Shown here: piece after piece, positions 42,859-51,798 of the stretch
Numbering within the stretch: the stretch's first letter is position 1
Layout of the letters: each line of letters begins with the position of its first letter
DNA from: Candidatus Butyricimonas faecavium
Lineage (GTDB): Bacteria > Bacteroidota > Bacteroidia > Bacteroidales > Marinifilaceae
Assembly: GCA_944321125.1 (NCBI GenBank)
Contig: CALUKD010000024.1
Location: forward strand, 1 to 58,292
Direction of reading: 5' to 3'
Length of the DNA stretch: 58,292 bases
Position numbers and translations under genes: made by a program
The notes under the pieces: model-generated
The model's input: the letters and a program-made list of their open reading frames with translations, nothing else
The model's database searches: none
Told to the model about the DNA's origin: nothing

Positions 42859-45621
42859 TTATTTATTCTCCCGCAATTTCTCTGCAAGATATTTCCCGGT
42901 ATAAGAGGCTTCACATGTTATCAAATCCTCCGGTGTTCCCTCGAAAACGAGGTACCCGCCTTCATTTCCTCCTTCCGGTCCCAAATCTATAATATTATCG
43001 GCACATTTGATCACATCCATATTGTGCTCAATGATCAATACCGTGTGTCCTCGCTCAATCAGAGCATTCAGAGAATCCATCAACTTATGAATATCATGAA
43101 AATGTAATCCCGTGGTTGGTTCATCAAACACGAAAAGGGTAGGTTCTGCATTTTCTTGACTAAGATGGTAAGCCAGTTTTACACGCTGACTCTCTCCACC
43201 ACTCAATGTGCTAGATGCCTGACCTAATTTGATATAACCTAAACCGACATCTATCAACTTTTGCAGTTTGTTAACGATACTTCGTTCACTGTGACTTGTT
43301 CCGGAAGAGAAAAATTCTACTGCTTGGTTCACGGTCATCTCTAAAATATCGTATATATTCAGTCCTTTGTACTTTACCTCCAGAACTTCATCTTTAAAAC
43401 GTTTTCCTTTACAATGTTCACATTCTAGATAGACATCTGCCATAAACTGCATCTCAACTTTAATGATTCCTTCACCTTGACACTCTTCGCAGCGACCTCC
43501 TGGTACATTGAAAGAAAAATGTGCTGGTTTGAACCCATTTAATTTCGACAATTTTTCGTCAGCAAATATTTTACGTATATCATCCCATGCTTTCAAATAA
43601 GTAACCGGGTTAGAACGTGAAGATTTACCAATCGGATTCTGATCAATAAATTCTACTCCATGAATAAAATCAAGGTCTCCATCCAAGCGATTGAAACTTC
43701 CAGTACGATCTGAATAGTCTCCATAATATTTTTTTAGGGCAGGTACCAAGATTGTCTTAATCAATGTACTTTTGCCCGACCCACTAACTCCGGTCACAGC
43801 AGTCATTATCCCCAAAGGAATTTTGACATCAATATTCTTAAGATTGTTTTCTGTAGCACCGGAAAGGAGTATGTAATGATTTGATTTTCTTCTCTTTTCT
43901 GGAACGGGAATATTCTTCTTTCCATAGATATAATCAGCTGTAAGGGTATCCGCTTTTTTCAAATTTTGCAATGTTCCTTGATACACGATTTCTCCCCCCA
44001 ATCTGCCGGCCAAAGGACCAACATCAATAATTTCATCTGCCGCTTTAATAATATCTTCGTCATGTTCAACTACCACGACAGTATTACCTATATCGCGAAG
44101 ACGATGAAGTACTTGTATCAAGCAGTCCGTGTCTCGGGAATGCAACCCGATACTCGGTTCGTCCAAAATATACAGAGAACCGACAAGAGCAGATCCCAAA
44201 GAGGTTGCTAGATTAATTCGTTGAGACTCTCCACCGGATAATGAAGAAGATAAACGATTCAGAGTCAAGTAGCCAAGACCAACATCTAACAGAAAATTAA
44301 TCCGATTATGAATATCCGGAAGTACCCGTGCGGCAATCGTCTTATCGTGTTCTGATAACTGGAGGTTGTCAAAATAGACTTTCAAGTCCGAGATAGGCAT
44401 ATCCACGAGTTCCGTGATGGATCGGTTGTTTACTTTCACATACGTGGCTTCTTTTTTCAAGCGGGTTCCGTGGCACATCGGGCATTTAGTCTTTCCCGTA
44501 TACCGGGCAATCATTACACGATTTTGAATTTTAAACTTTTTGGATTCGAGATATTCAAAAAATGCATATATCCCGTTTTCACTATTCCAAAGAAGATCTT
44601 TCTCCTTAGCTGTCAATTCAAAATAAGGAGTATGTACCGGAAAATTTATCTTGTGAGCGTGTTGTACGAAGAAATGTTTCCACTCGCTCATTTTTTCTCC
44701 TCGCCAACACATAATCGCATCATCGTAAACACTCAATGATTTGTTGGGGACCACAAGATCCTCGTCGATCCCAAGTATTTTCCCGTATCCCTCACATTTA
44801 GGACAAGCACCGATGGGGGAGTTGAAACTGAACGTGTTAATAGTCGGTATTTGAAATTCAATACCATCTGCTTCGAATTTATTTGAGAACGAACGTGTTA
44901 TACCATCAATATCAATATAACAAGTACCATTTCCCTCGTAAAGAGCCGTCTCAACAGAATCCTTTATTCGGGAAACCGTGTCTTTCTCATCATTTATCCG
45001 AATCCTGTCTATCACAAGAAACATCTCTTTCAAAGAATCCAACGGGATATTTTTCTCGATTAAATCGGAAATTCGTATAAATTCATCCCCGTATTTTATT
45101 CGTGAGAATCCCTGACTAATTAAAAGAGGAAGATTTTCATTTGTTGTCTCGGTCAATCTTGCCATGATGACCACTGTCTGGTCGGTATGGCCTTCTAAAA
45201 TATACGAGTAAATATCATCTACGCTATGCCGCTTAACCTCTTCACCAGAAATAGGGGAGTAAGTTTTACCTATTCTGGCATACAGCAGTTTGATATAATC
45301 GTAAAGTTCCGTGGATGTACCCACGGTTGAGCGTGGATTCGAGGTATTCACTTTTTGCTCGATTGCCACGGCAGGCGGGATTCCTTTAATGTAGTCACAT
45401 TCCGGTTTGTTCAATCTTCCTAAAAATTGACGGGCATAAGAAGACAAACTTTCCACGTAACGTCTTTGTCCTTCTGCATATAACGTGTCAAAAGCCAATG
45501 AAGATTTACCGCTTCCGGAAACTCCGGTAATCACGACAAATTGGTTTAACTTGATATTCAAGTCTATATTTTTCAGGTTGTGAACCCGTACTCCTTTCAA
45601 CTCAATACTCTGCTTACTCAT
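42859..45621 (-). CDS. uvrA: excinuclease ABC subunit A
   Basis: This 920-residue DNA damage-recognition ATPase of nucleotide excision repair has duplicated ABC modules. Walker A motifs are GVSGSGKSSLAFDT (about 32-45) and GVSGSGKSTLIKT. Signature motifs are LSGGESQRINLA and LSGGESQRVKLA. Zinc fingers are CPKCEGYG, CPMCHGTR and the pair CEECQGEG/CEHCKGKR. It recruits UvrB to lesions. Slightly shorter than E. coli UvrA (940). A minus-strand TATCTTTG at 45644-45651 may be its -7 box. pyrK and pyrD follow closely, probably on one message. Confidence 0.97.
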   Translation of the reverse strand: MSKQSIELKGVRVHNLKNIDLNIKLNQFVVITGVSGSGKSSLAFDTLYAEGQRRYVESLSSYARQFLGRLNKPECDYIKGIPPAVAIEQKVNTSNPRSTVGTSTELYDYIKLLYARIGKTYSPISGEEVKRHSVDDIYSYILEGHTDQTVVIMARLTETTNENLPLLISQGFSRIKYGDEFIRISDLIEKNIPLDSLKEMFLVIDRIRINDEKDTVSRIKDSVETALYEGNGTCYIDIDGITRSFSNKFEADGIEFQIPTINTFSFNSPIGACPKCEGYGKILGIDEDLVVPNKSLSVYDDAIMCWRGEKMSEWKHFFVQHAHKINFPVHTPYFELTAKEKDLLWNSENGIYAFFEYLESKKFKIQNRVMIARYTGKTKCPMCHGTRLKKEATYVKVNNRSITELVDMPISDLKVYFDNLQLSEHDKTIAARVLPDIHNRINFLLDVGLGYLTLNRLSSSLSGGESQRINLATSLGSALVGSLYILDEPSIGLHSRDTDCLIQVLHRLRDIGNTVVVVEHDEDIIKAADEIIDVGPLAGRLGGEIVYQGTLQNLKKADTLTADYIYGKKNIPVPEKRRKSNHYILLSGATENNLKNIDVKIPLGIMTAVTGVSGSGKSTLIKTILVPALKKYYGDYSDRTGSFNRLDGDLDFIHGVEFIDQNPIGKSSRSNPVTYLKAWDDIRKIFADEKLSKLNGFKPAHFSFNVPGGRCEECQGEGIIKVEMQFMADVYLECEHCKGKRFKDEVLEVKYKGLNIYDILEMTVNQAVEFFSSGTSHSERSIVNKLQKLIDVGLGYIKLGQASSTLSGGESQRVKLAYHLSQENAEPTLFVFDEPTTGLHFHDIHKLMDSLNALIERGHTVLIIEHNMDVIKCADNIIDLGPEGGNEGGYLVFEGTPEDLITCEASYTGKYLAEKLRENK

Positions 45622-45661
45622 ATATGTCCTTCCAAAATATATACAAAGATAAGACTTTTCG

Positions 45662-45690
45662 CAAAAAAAGCACCCTTTAGGGGTGCTTTT
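45662..45690 (-). terminator. terminator of the rpsF-rpsR-rplI operon
   Basis: On the minus strand, AAAAGCACCCC-TAAA-GGGTGCTTTT forms a hairpin followed by a run of T (45663-45669 in plus-strand A). It lies 56 bases after the rplI stop and just before the uvrA -7 box. Confidence 0.85.
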
Positions 45691-45745
45691 AGCGTTTGGA
45701 ATATGTTTGGAAATACGTTTAAGTCTTGTTAATGACTTGTTTTAA

Positions 45746-46186
45746 TTATTCTGAAACTACTTCGAACTCAACATCAACTTTCACTTCTCTGTGAAGTTTG
45801 ATAAGAGCGGTATAAGTTCCAATTTCTTTTACATCTTTCAGCACAATCTTCTTCCGATCGATATCGAAACCTTTCTCCTTCAAACTTTCAGAAATCATGA
45901 TGCTGTTTACAGAACCGAAAATCTTACCGGTAGAGCTGGTTTTAGCCCCGATAGTAAGTTTAACCTCAGCCAATTGTGCTGCTATTGCTTCCGCTTCTGC
46001 TTTCAGTTTAGCTTCTTTGTGAGCTCTTTGTCTTAAATTTTCCGCAACAACTTTTCTTGCAGAAGGTGTTGCTAAAATAGCGTAACCTTGAGGGATAAGG
46101 TAGTTACGTCCGTAACCCTGTTTTACATCAACGATGTCATCCTTATGTCCTAAGTTTGCTATATCTGTCAATAATATTATCTCCAT
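45746..46186 (-). CDS. rplI: 50S ribosomal protein bL9
   Basis: This 146-residue ribosomal protein has the N-terminal globular RNA-binding domain MEIILLTDIANLGHKDDIVDVKQGYGRNYLIPQ (about 1-33; GYGRNYLIP is diagnostic). A long connecting helix (about 45-75, rich in Ala/Glu/Lys) and a C-terminal domain (SVNSIMISESLKEKGFDIDRKKI) follow. It is third in the S6-S18-L9 operon, 21 bases after rpsR. Confidence 0.97.
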   Translation of the reverse strand: MEIILLTDIANLGHKDDIVDVKQGYGRNYLIPQGYAILATPSARKVVAENLRQRAHKEAKLKAEAEAIAAQLAEVKLTIGAKTSSTGKIFGSVNSIMISESLKEKGFDIDRKKIVLKDVKEIGTYTALIKLHREVKVDVEFEVVSE

Positions 46187-46207
46187 TTGTGTCCTCCTTC
46201 CTTAAAA

Positions 46208-46477
46208 TTATTTCATCAAGTCGGTTAAGTAGGGCAACAAAGCAAGATGTCTTGCTCTCTTCACAGCGGTTGCTACTTTCTTTTGGTACTTTACAGAAGT
46301 TCCGGTAATTCTTCTAGGAAGAATCTTTCCCTGTTCATTCAAAAATTTCTTTAAAAATTCCGGATCTTTGTAGTCGATGAATTTGATTTTTGCTTTTTTG
46401 AATCGACAGTACTTTTTCTTTTTGATTTCAACCGTTGGGGGGGTTAAATATCTAATTTCGCTTTCGTTCTGTGCCAT
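46208..46477 (-). CDS. rpsR: 30S ribosomal protein bS18
   Basis: This 89-residue protein has the bS18 core [19 protein letters not shown], then [32 protein letters not shown]. It binds 16S rRNA together with bS6, encoded three bases upstream. Confidence 0.97.
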   Translation of the reverse strand: MAQNESEIRYLTPPTVEIKKKKYCRFKKAKIKFIDYKDPEFLKKFLNEQGKILPRRITGTSVKYQKKVATAVKRARHLALLPYLTDLMK

Positions 46478-46480
46478 GGC

Positions 46481-46831
46481 TTATTTCTCCTCTTGTTTTA
46501 CTTGATTTTTAGCTCTTCTTTTCAATGCATACTCGTAAGCATACTTGTCTAATCTGAACGTCAAGAAACGAATCACTTTTTCGTCACGTCTGTAAGAAGT
46601 TTCCAGTTTGTCAACCAGAGTTCCTTCTCCTTCGAATTGGATTAAGTGATAAAAACCTGTCGTTTTCTTTTGGATTGGATAAGCCAGCTTGCGTAGACCC
46701 CAAGCCTCCTCATGCTCGATATTACCGCCATTTTCGGTAATAACAGCCTTGAATTTTTCTACCGCTTCCTTTACCTGTATTTCAGATAAAACGGGAGTTG
46801 TAATGAAAACGGTTTCGTAATGATTCAACAT
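46481..46831 (-). CDS. rpsF: 30S ribosomal protein bS6
   Basis: This 116-residue ribosomal protein opens [17 protein letters not shown] and contains [20 protein letters not shown], the bS6 signature; it pairs with bS18 on the platform of the small subunit. The C-terminus is a basic/acidic tail ([13 protein letters not shown]). First gene of its operon, with a strong promoter 52-82 bases upstream. No RNA leader structure of the S6:S18-binding type was recognised by eye. Confidence 0.97.
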   Translation of the reverse strand: MLNHYETVFITTPVLSEIQVKEAVEKFKAVITENGGNIEHEEAWGLRKLAYPIQKKTTGFYHLIQFEGEGTLVDKLETSYRRDEKVIRFLTFRLDKYAYEYALKRRAKNQVKQEEK

Positions 46832-46882
46832 AACTGATTGTTTATTAATACATTAATGTAATAAAAATTTATTTATCGCCCG

Positions 46883-46913
46883 CAAAGTTACTATTTTCCT
46901 TCGGATTTACAAA
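46883..46913 (-). promoter_or_regulatory. promoter of the rpsF-rpsR-rplI operon
   Basis: On the minus strand, TTTG (46910-46913), exactly 19 bases, then TAACTTTG (46883-46890) match the Bacteroidota -33/-7 consensus completely. Confidence 0.7.
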
Positions 46914-46920
46914 GAAATTT

Positions 46921-46960
46921 ACTATTTTAGATTTTAGATTTAAAATTTTAGATTTCAATT
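46921..46960. repeat. A+T-rich AAATCTAAAA repeat upstream of rpsF
   Basis: Three TTTTAGATTT units (reverse complement AAATCTAAAA) occur between mltG and the ribosomal operon, just beyond the rpsF promoter. They are related to the runs at 2274-2318 and 25980-26025. Confidence 0.5.
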
Positions 46961-46993
46961 GTACAATGCCATACTCTTATTTTCCACGTAGTT

Positions 46994-48028
46994 TTACTTC
47001 CATATCTTTCGTTTATTCAATTCCTGATGGTATTCCCGGGCATAAATGTTATGTTGTCGAAGTGTTCTAGAGAAATTATGATACCCGGAAAAATCACTTT
47101 TAGCACAGAAATACAAGTAATCATGTTTTTGATAATTCAATACGCTATCAATAACTTTGATAGAAGCTATCCGGATCGGTCCTGGGGGCAGCCCGGCATA
47201 CATATATGTATTATAAGGTGAATCAATCTTCAAATAACGATCCAAGATACGACTTATCGTGAAATCTCCCAACACAAATTTCAGTGTCGGGCAAGCATCT
47301 AATTTGATTCCCCGGTTCAGCCGATTGATGTATACACCAGCGATGACGGGGTATTCTTCAGGTTTTGCGGTTTCTTCTTCAATGATCGAGGCCAACGTAA
47401 TCACTTCCTCCGGAGAAAGCCCAATTACTGCTGCTTTTGCCATCCGGTCTTCATTCCAGAAACGATGGTATTCTTTTTTCATTCGTTCCAATAAATCAAG
47501 AGCCGAGGTATTCCAATAGATCTGATAAGTATTGGGAATAAACATGGCCATGATCGTGGTGGAATCAAATCCTAAATCGGCAAGTACATCAGAATCTTTC
47601 AACAGGGTTAGCAATTCTTCTTTGGAAGTACCTAATTCTTCATGAGCTTTTTCGGCAAACTCATCCAGTGTCCGCATATTATTAAAGGTGAAGTTAACCG
47701 GGAGTTGGTTACCGGAGCGGAACATATTAATTAACTCATTATTATTCATCCCATCCCGAATTTTATACCTTCCGGGTTTCACGGGTGAAGCAAATCGTTT
47801 TATCTTGGCGACCGCACTGAGGGTGTGCATATTTTCGATGTACCCGTATCGTTGCAGGCTATCAAGTACCTGTGATATGGTACTATTTTCTCGTAAGTAA
47901 ATAATACCATCATCTTTAACATTCGTATTAGGAGCCAGAATATAATAATATCCTAATCCCACACAAATACCGACAATAATAACCAATATACCTAATATGA
48001 TAATAAAGTTCCTGATTTTTTTACTCAT
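46994..48028 (-). CDS. mltG: endolytic transglycosylase MltG
   Basis: This 344-residue inner-membrane lytic transglycosylase cleaves nascent glycan strands and sets their length. A transmembrane helix lies at about 8-30 (FIIILGILVIIVGICVGLGYYYIL), followed by a LysM-like region and the YceG catalytic domain. The catalytic Glu lies in LASIIEEETAKPEEYPVIAGVYINRL. Typical later motifs DSPYNTYMYAGLPPGPI and YLYFCAKSDFSGYHNFS are present. Length normal (about 340). It is the last gene of the SDR-DUF3078-NA37-mltG run. Confidence 0.95.
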   Translation of the reverse strand: MSKKIRNFIIILGILVIIVGICVGLGYYYILAPNTNVKDDGIIYLRENSTISQVLDSLQRYGYIENMHTLSAVAKIKRFASPVKPGRYKIRDGMNNNELINMFRSGNQLPVNFTFNNMRTLDEFAEKAHEELGTSKEELLTLLKDSDVLADLGFDSTTIMAMFIPNTYQIYWNTSALDLLERMKKEYHRFWNEDRMAKAAVIGLSPEEVITLASIIEEETAKPEEYPVIAGVYINRLNRGIKLDACPTLKFVLGDFTISRILDRYLKIDSPYNTYMYAGLPPGPIRIASIKVIDSVLNYQKHDYLYFCAKSDFSGYHNFSRTLRQHNIYAREYHQELNKRKIWK

Positions 48029-48040
48029 AAGCAGGAAGTA

Positions 48041-49087
48041 TTAATTTTCTTCTCTAAAATACAGCTTGTAATAATTCATATCCCGGTCCGAATCATACCC
48101 TTTCTCGATATACTTCTTTTGTCCGTGAATATAAACATGAAAGTTCTTATCCAATTTCAACACGTGCTTAAAGTATCTTTTTTCGTCTTTTACTGCACTA
48201 TTGGACACATCAAACTGGTCTTTTAATGTAAGTTCGTTCTTTTCTTCATAATAGTTTTTGAAATTCTCAAAAGCATCGATAATTTGCGGATCGGAGACAA
48301 CTTCCTCTTTGAACAAGTTTTCATTGAACGTATCCGCTTTTTTAAAATAATCAATAGAACGGTTAAGCATATCAATCTGATCCGCTTTGGGAATATCATT
48401 TTCTTGGTTATAAACCTCCTGAACAAAATCTTTGCAGAGCTTCAAATAATTGGATGTTTGGAAATAATTATCCTCGCATTGTTCCAATCCTAAAAAATCA
48501 GTCATCCAGTAAACAGCCTCCGTGGAATTTGTCTTGTCCAGAATGCTTACCCGATAACCGTTTTCACTCTCAACATTAAAGACCAAGCAAGCTTTATCCA
48601 ATTTCTTGATATTAATTCCCGACTCGCTTTCCAGTTGATAACTATTATCATTCATGATGATTTTCAGGAAAGTATCTTTCGTTTCTGATTTGAAAATACC
48701 AATAGCATCACAAGGTCCTTCTTCCAACACGCAATTCTTGAAATGTACCATGTATAACTCTCCGGCTTTTATGTTTGGATGGTTCGATTGGTCGAATAAA
48801 TGTTGTGCAATATTTAACGAAGCCTCGTAAAAATTCGTGTTATCCTTAAATATAGAATTAACCGCATTATACACCAAATTGTAGTACAAGTTATCCTCAA
48901 TAGGGGAGAAACGGAAATAAGCATCCTTCTTAAAAGGTGCAAGGAAGTAACTTTTAAGTAGGTTATGAACATCCATATCATCTGGCAAAAAACAAGCTTC
49001 CGAGAGATGTAACTTTCCGTCTTCGTATTTATTACCGATGTCATGGATCACAATATTGTTGATCTCACAAGATTCAAAATTCATCAT
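48041..49087 (-). CDS. nucleoid-associated protein, NA37/YejK (NdpA) family
   Basis: This 348-residue cytosolic protein matches the NA37 family by its opening INNIVIHDIGNKYEDGKLHLSE (H..G....G layout), the central MVHFKNCVLEEGPCDAIGIFKSE, and YMVHF. E. coli YejK binds the nucleoid; biochemical role is unsettled. It starts five bases after the DUF3078 stop and is followed by mltG 12 bases later. A two-Met start (49087 or 49084) is undecided. Confidence 0.85.
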   Translation of the reverse strand: MMNFESCEINNIVIHDIGNKYEDGKLHLSEACFLPDDMDVHNLLKSYFLAPFKKDAYFRFSPIEDNLYYNLVYNAVNSIFKDNTNFYEASLNIAQHLFDQSNHPNIKAGELYMVHFKNCVLEEGPCDAIGIFKSETKDTFLKIIMNDNSYQLESESGINIKKLDKACLVFNVESENGYRVSILDKTNSTEAVYWMTDFLGLEQCEDNYFQTSNYLKLCKDFVQEVYNQENDIPKADQIDMLNRSIDYFKKADTFNENLFKEEVVSDPQIIDAFENFKNYYEEKNELTLKDQFDVSNSAVKDEKRYFKHVLKLDKNFHVYIHGQKKYIEKGYDSDRDMNYYKLYFREEN

Positions 49088-49092
49088 ATGCT

Positions 49093-50694
49093 TTAAAATC
49101 TAAAATATACTCCTAAGTTTAATGTTTGTTTTAATTGTATCTTTTTCGAATCATTCTGGTTATAAACAGCATTGGCATAGACGGAAGTCTGCATGAAATA
49201 GTTAATTTTAAAATTCAGTGTTAATCGCCAGTCTAATGTCAATTTTTCAGGTTGTTCATAGTAACTGGAAAATATAATCAGATGGTTATCAATTTTCAAA
49301 AACTTGAAAAGTTCATGCTGGTTTTTCAATTCAATTTTAGCACCGGCATCACTTTTAAATTTTTTTCCTGCTTCCAAACCATAACGACTAGGAGAAACCA
49401 AATTTGTATCACGCATATACACCCATTGTCCAGCAATAGGAGACAGGTATAAAGAAATATTATTCTTGGGTTTATAGTCCAATCCCAAAGACAATGTGAA
49501 ATTTCCTGGTGTTAAAAATGCGGCAATAACCTCTTTATCAGGATTATTCTTTGTTTTAAACAACACAGTATTCATATCAAACTGTGTAGCATAATTCCAA
49601 TGTTTAAAAGCTTTTATTCCAAGTTTCGATTGAAGTTCCAGTTTATCTTCATTTTTACTCAAATCCTCACTACCGCTTTTTAAGGCTCCCAAGCGATAAC
49701 GGATAGAGTTTTCCCACGTTGTATTATTCTTTTTATACGTTGCAAAATATTTTATATCGGAGAGAATCGATAACGAGTTCTCACCACCGCTAGCCCAGTT
49801 ACTACTGATAAAACCCTGTCCAAAAGAAAAGGTTACATCAGAATAATACATCCAGCGTCTTTGAGATATTTTCCCTACGTTCATTTTTGATAGTACAAAA
49901 TACATCGAATCAGGAGCTTCTAAAAGACATTCTTCAACCATTTCTTTGGGTTCTGAATATCTCCGATATTGATAAACATTTTCATCCAGAAAGAATTTCA
50001 ATTGATTCCCTCGTGGCATTACTTTTACCCAAGTGCCGATCGTGTCACCAATAAAATTCTCTGCCATGAAACGATAATATTGTGTTTTACCGGTATTAAG
50101 CCACAAATTCTTAGGACGATTAGAAGCTGATAGTAAAGTGATTTGTACGGAATCACGACTTTTTTCTTTCAACCATTGATAATTCACATCCTGATCCATA
50201 AAGGAGAGTAAGACCTTCAAGTTCTGGTTCAGCAATTTATCGTATTGTACAGAATCTTCCGGGTGTTCTTTATAAAAATCGATGCTGTCTTTTTTAATAC
50301 GGTCTTCTATTTGACGAATCGCCTCTTCTTTTGCTTGTACCGTTTCAAAATAGTTTCTCACGTAATTGAGCATATATTTAATATGTTCGTTTTCAGCGTA
50401 ATCACTTAACGTGTTGATGGCCTTGTATAACTCATAGTATTTCATTCTTTCTTTTTTTAAGTTATCCAACGCATAACGAACAAGCGGATCATCAATATGC
50501 TGATTCTTATGGCGTAAGTAAATATATTTGAGCTGAGGACATGTGTGATAAAGAGAATCTGTCTTGTTATGTTTTAATGGTAACACGTAAGAATGAGACA
50601 ATTTAGGTATAACACGAATATGTTCTCTTTTTTGGGCAAAAAGGGAATTCATAGATAATAGAAATATAAAAATAACAAGTACAAGATTCCTCAT
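49093..50694 (-). CDS. DUF3078 outer-membrane protein
   Basis: This 533-residue exported protein has a signal peptide at about 1-20 (LVIFIFLLSMNSLFAQ). Residues about 60-170 are a helical, charged region. The C-terminal DUF3078 domain (about 285-533) begins near SDVTFSFGQGFISSNWASGGENSLS, with alternating beta strands that end GVYFRF, typical of an outer-membrane barrel. Function unknown. It lies in one run with an SDR enzyme upstream and NA37 and mltG downstream. Confidence 0.83.
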   Translation of the reverse strand: MRNLVLVIFIFLLSMNSLFAQKREHIRVIPKLSHSYVLPLKHNKTDSLYHTCPQLKYIYLRHKNQHIDDPLVRYALDNLKKERMKYYELYKAINTLSDYAENEHIKYMLNYVRNYFETVQAKEEAIRQIEDRIKKDSIDFYKEHPEDSVQYDKLLNQNLKVLLSFMDQDVNYQWLKEKSRDSVQITLLSASNRPKNLWLNTGKTQYYRFMAENFIGDTIGTWVKVMPRGNQLKFFLDENVYQYRRYSEPKEMVEECLLEAPDSMYFVLSKMNVGKISQRRWMYYSDVTFSFGQGFISSNWASGGENSLSILSDIKYFATYKKNNTTWENSIRYRLGALKSGSEDLSKNEDKLELQSKLGIKAFKHWNYATQFDMNTVLFKTKNNPDKEVIAAFLTPGNFTLSLGLDYKPKNNISLYLSPIAGQWVYMRDTNLVSPSRYGLEAGKKFKSDAGAKIELKNQHELFKFLKIDNHLIIFSSYYEQPEKLTLDWRLTLNFKINYFMQTSVYANAVYNQNDSKKIQLKQTLNLGVYFRF

Positions 50695-50705
50695 GTGCTT
50701 TTTTG

Positions 50706-51515
50706 TTATTTAAATGGTGAATCTGGTTCTTTAGCCATGTGACTGTAAGCAAGTTTGTCCAACAGGCTAGGGAACCACTTGCTTAAAAACACGGATATTT
50801 TTCCTTCAACCAGTGTCATCACGATTTCCCGTTTACGTTTCACGATACCATTTACAATTATTTGAGCGCATCTTTCTGCACTCATCATTTTATTTTCTGC
50901 TCGTGGACTATCGCCCTGTTGATGTCCATTGGCCAATAAAGCTGTTTTTCGTATATTGGATGCCGTGAATCCTGGAGCAGCAACAAGAACATGCAATCCT
51001 TTCTTTAAATTCTCAACCCGTAATGTATTCAAGAATCCGCGCACGGCAAATTTACTCGCAGAATATCCAGTTCTTCCAGGTAGCCCCAAGAAACCGGCAA
51101 CAGAAATAATTCCGACTAAACTACCTTTAGTTCTAAGGATATAAGGTAGTGCAAATTTAGTACAATAAATTGTTCCCCAAAAATTCACATCCATTAAACG
51201 ACGGATGACATCCAGTTCCAAATCCTCAAATAACGCCCGCATAGATATTCCGGCATTGTTAACAAGAACATCAATTTTGCCAAATTGTTCAACTGTTTTC
51301 TCAATCAGATTTTTACAATCCACCTCCTGAGTAACGTCTGTTTGAACAGAAAGGGCATCAACACCCCGAGATTTTAAATCTGTCTCGATTTTCTGTAATT
51401 CATTCAAATTTCGAGCTCCCATGGCAATTTTTGCTCCACGTTTTGCAAATTCATAAACAAGTGCTTTACCTATACCAGAAGAAGCTCCTGTAATAATTAC
51501 AACTTTATTTTGCAT
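50706..51515 (-). CDS. short-chain dehydrogenase/reductase (SDR)
   Basis: This 269-residue NAD(P)-dependent oxidoreductase has the cofactor motif TGASSGIGKAL (about 8-18), NNAGIS (about 87-92), and the catalytic Ser-Tyr-Lys in SVAGFLGLPGRTGYSASK (about 137-160). The substrate cannot be told from sequence; it resembles DltE/YqjQ-like SDRs of the classical type. First gene of the SDR-DUF3078-NA37-mltG run. TATATTTG on the minus strand (51553-51560) is a possible -7 box. Confidence 0.9.
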   Translation of the reverse strand: MQNKVVIITGASSGIGKALVYEFAKRGAKIAMGARNLNELQKIETDLKSRGVDALSVQTDVTQEVDCKNLIEKTVEQFGKIDVLVNNAGISMRALFEDLELDVIRRLMDVNFWGTIYCTKFALPYILRTKGSLVGIISVAGFLGLPGRTGYSASKFAVRGFLNTLRVENLKKGLHVLVAAPGFTASNIRKTALLANGHQQGDSPRAENKMMSAERCAQIIVNGIVKRKREIVMTLVEGKISVFLSKWFPSLLDKLAYSHMAKEPDSPFK

Positions 51516-51756
51516 GAATAATTTTTCTTAGAAATATTAATATTGTAACTTACAAATATAGTAACTTTTAGAGGATCATGAAATTTGTTGTGTAAAAATA
51601 TTGATTATTCATTTATTGTGATACAGTATTATTTGTTAAAATATTATTGCCTCAATTTATATGACATTTCTAGTGTAAGTATTTGTACAATAAATATTTA
51701 TATTCTCAATATAAATTTGTTCTATAATTTACATTATGATAATGATTAAATACCAA
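51516..51756. other. A+T-rich gap upstream of the SDR gene
   Basis: About 240 bases with very low G+C. Apart from the minus-strand -7 match at 51553-51560 and the terminator that follows I see no gene, RNA or clear repeat in it. Confidence 0.5.
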
Positions 51757-51792
51757 AAATAAGAAGGAGATATATAACTCTCCTTCTTATTT
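51755..51792 (-). terminator. terminator of the gyrA-TPR operon
   Basis: A perfect 14-bp stem (51757-51770 with 51779-51792; AAATAAGAAGGAGA) has an eight-base loop and, on the minus strand, a T tail. It follows the TPR gene by seven bases. Confidence 0.85.
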
Positions 51793-51798
51793 TGATTT

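Noticed and set aside
46832-46882. S6:S18-binding leader RNA upstream of rpsF
   Set aside because: The leader is short and A+T-rich with no recognisable CCG-containing bulge or conserved hairpin.
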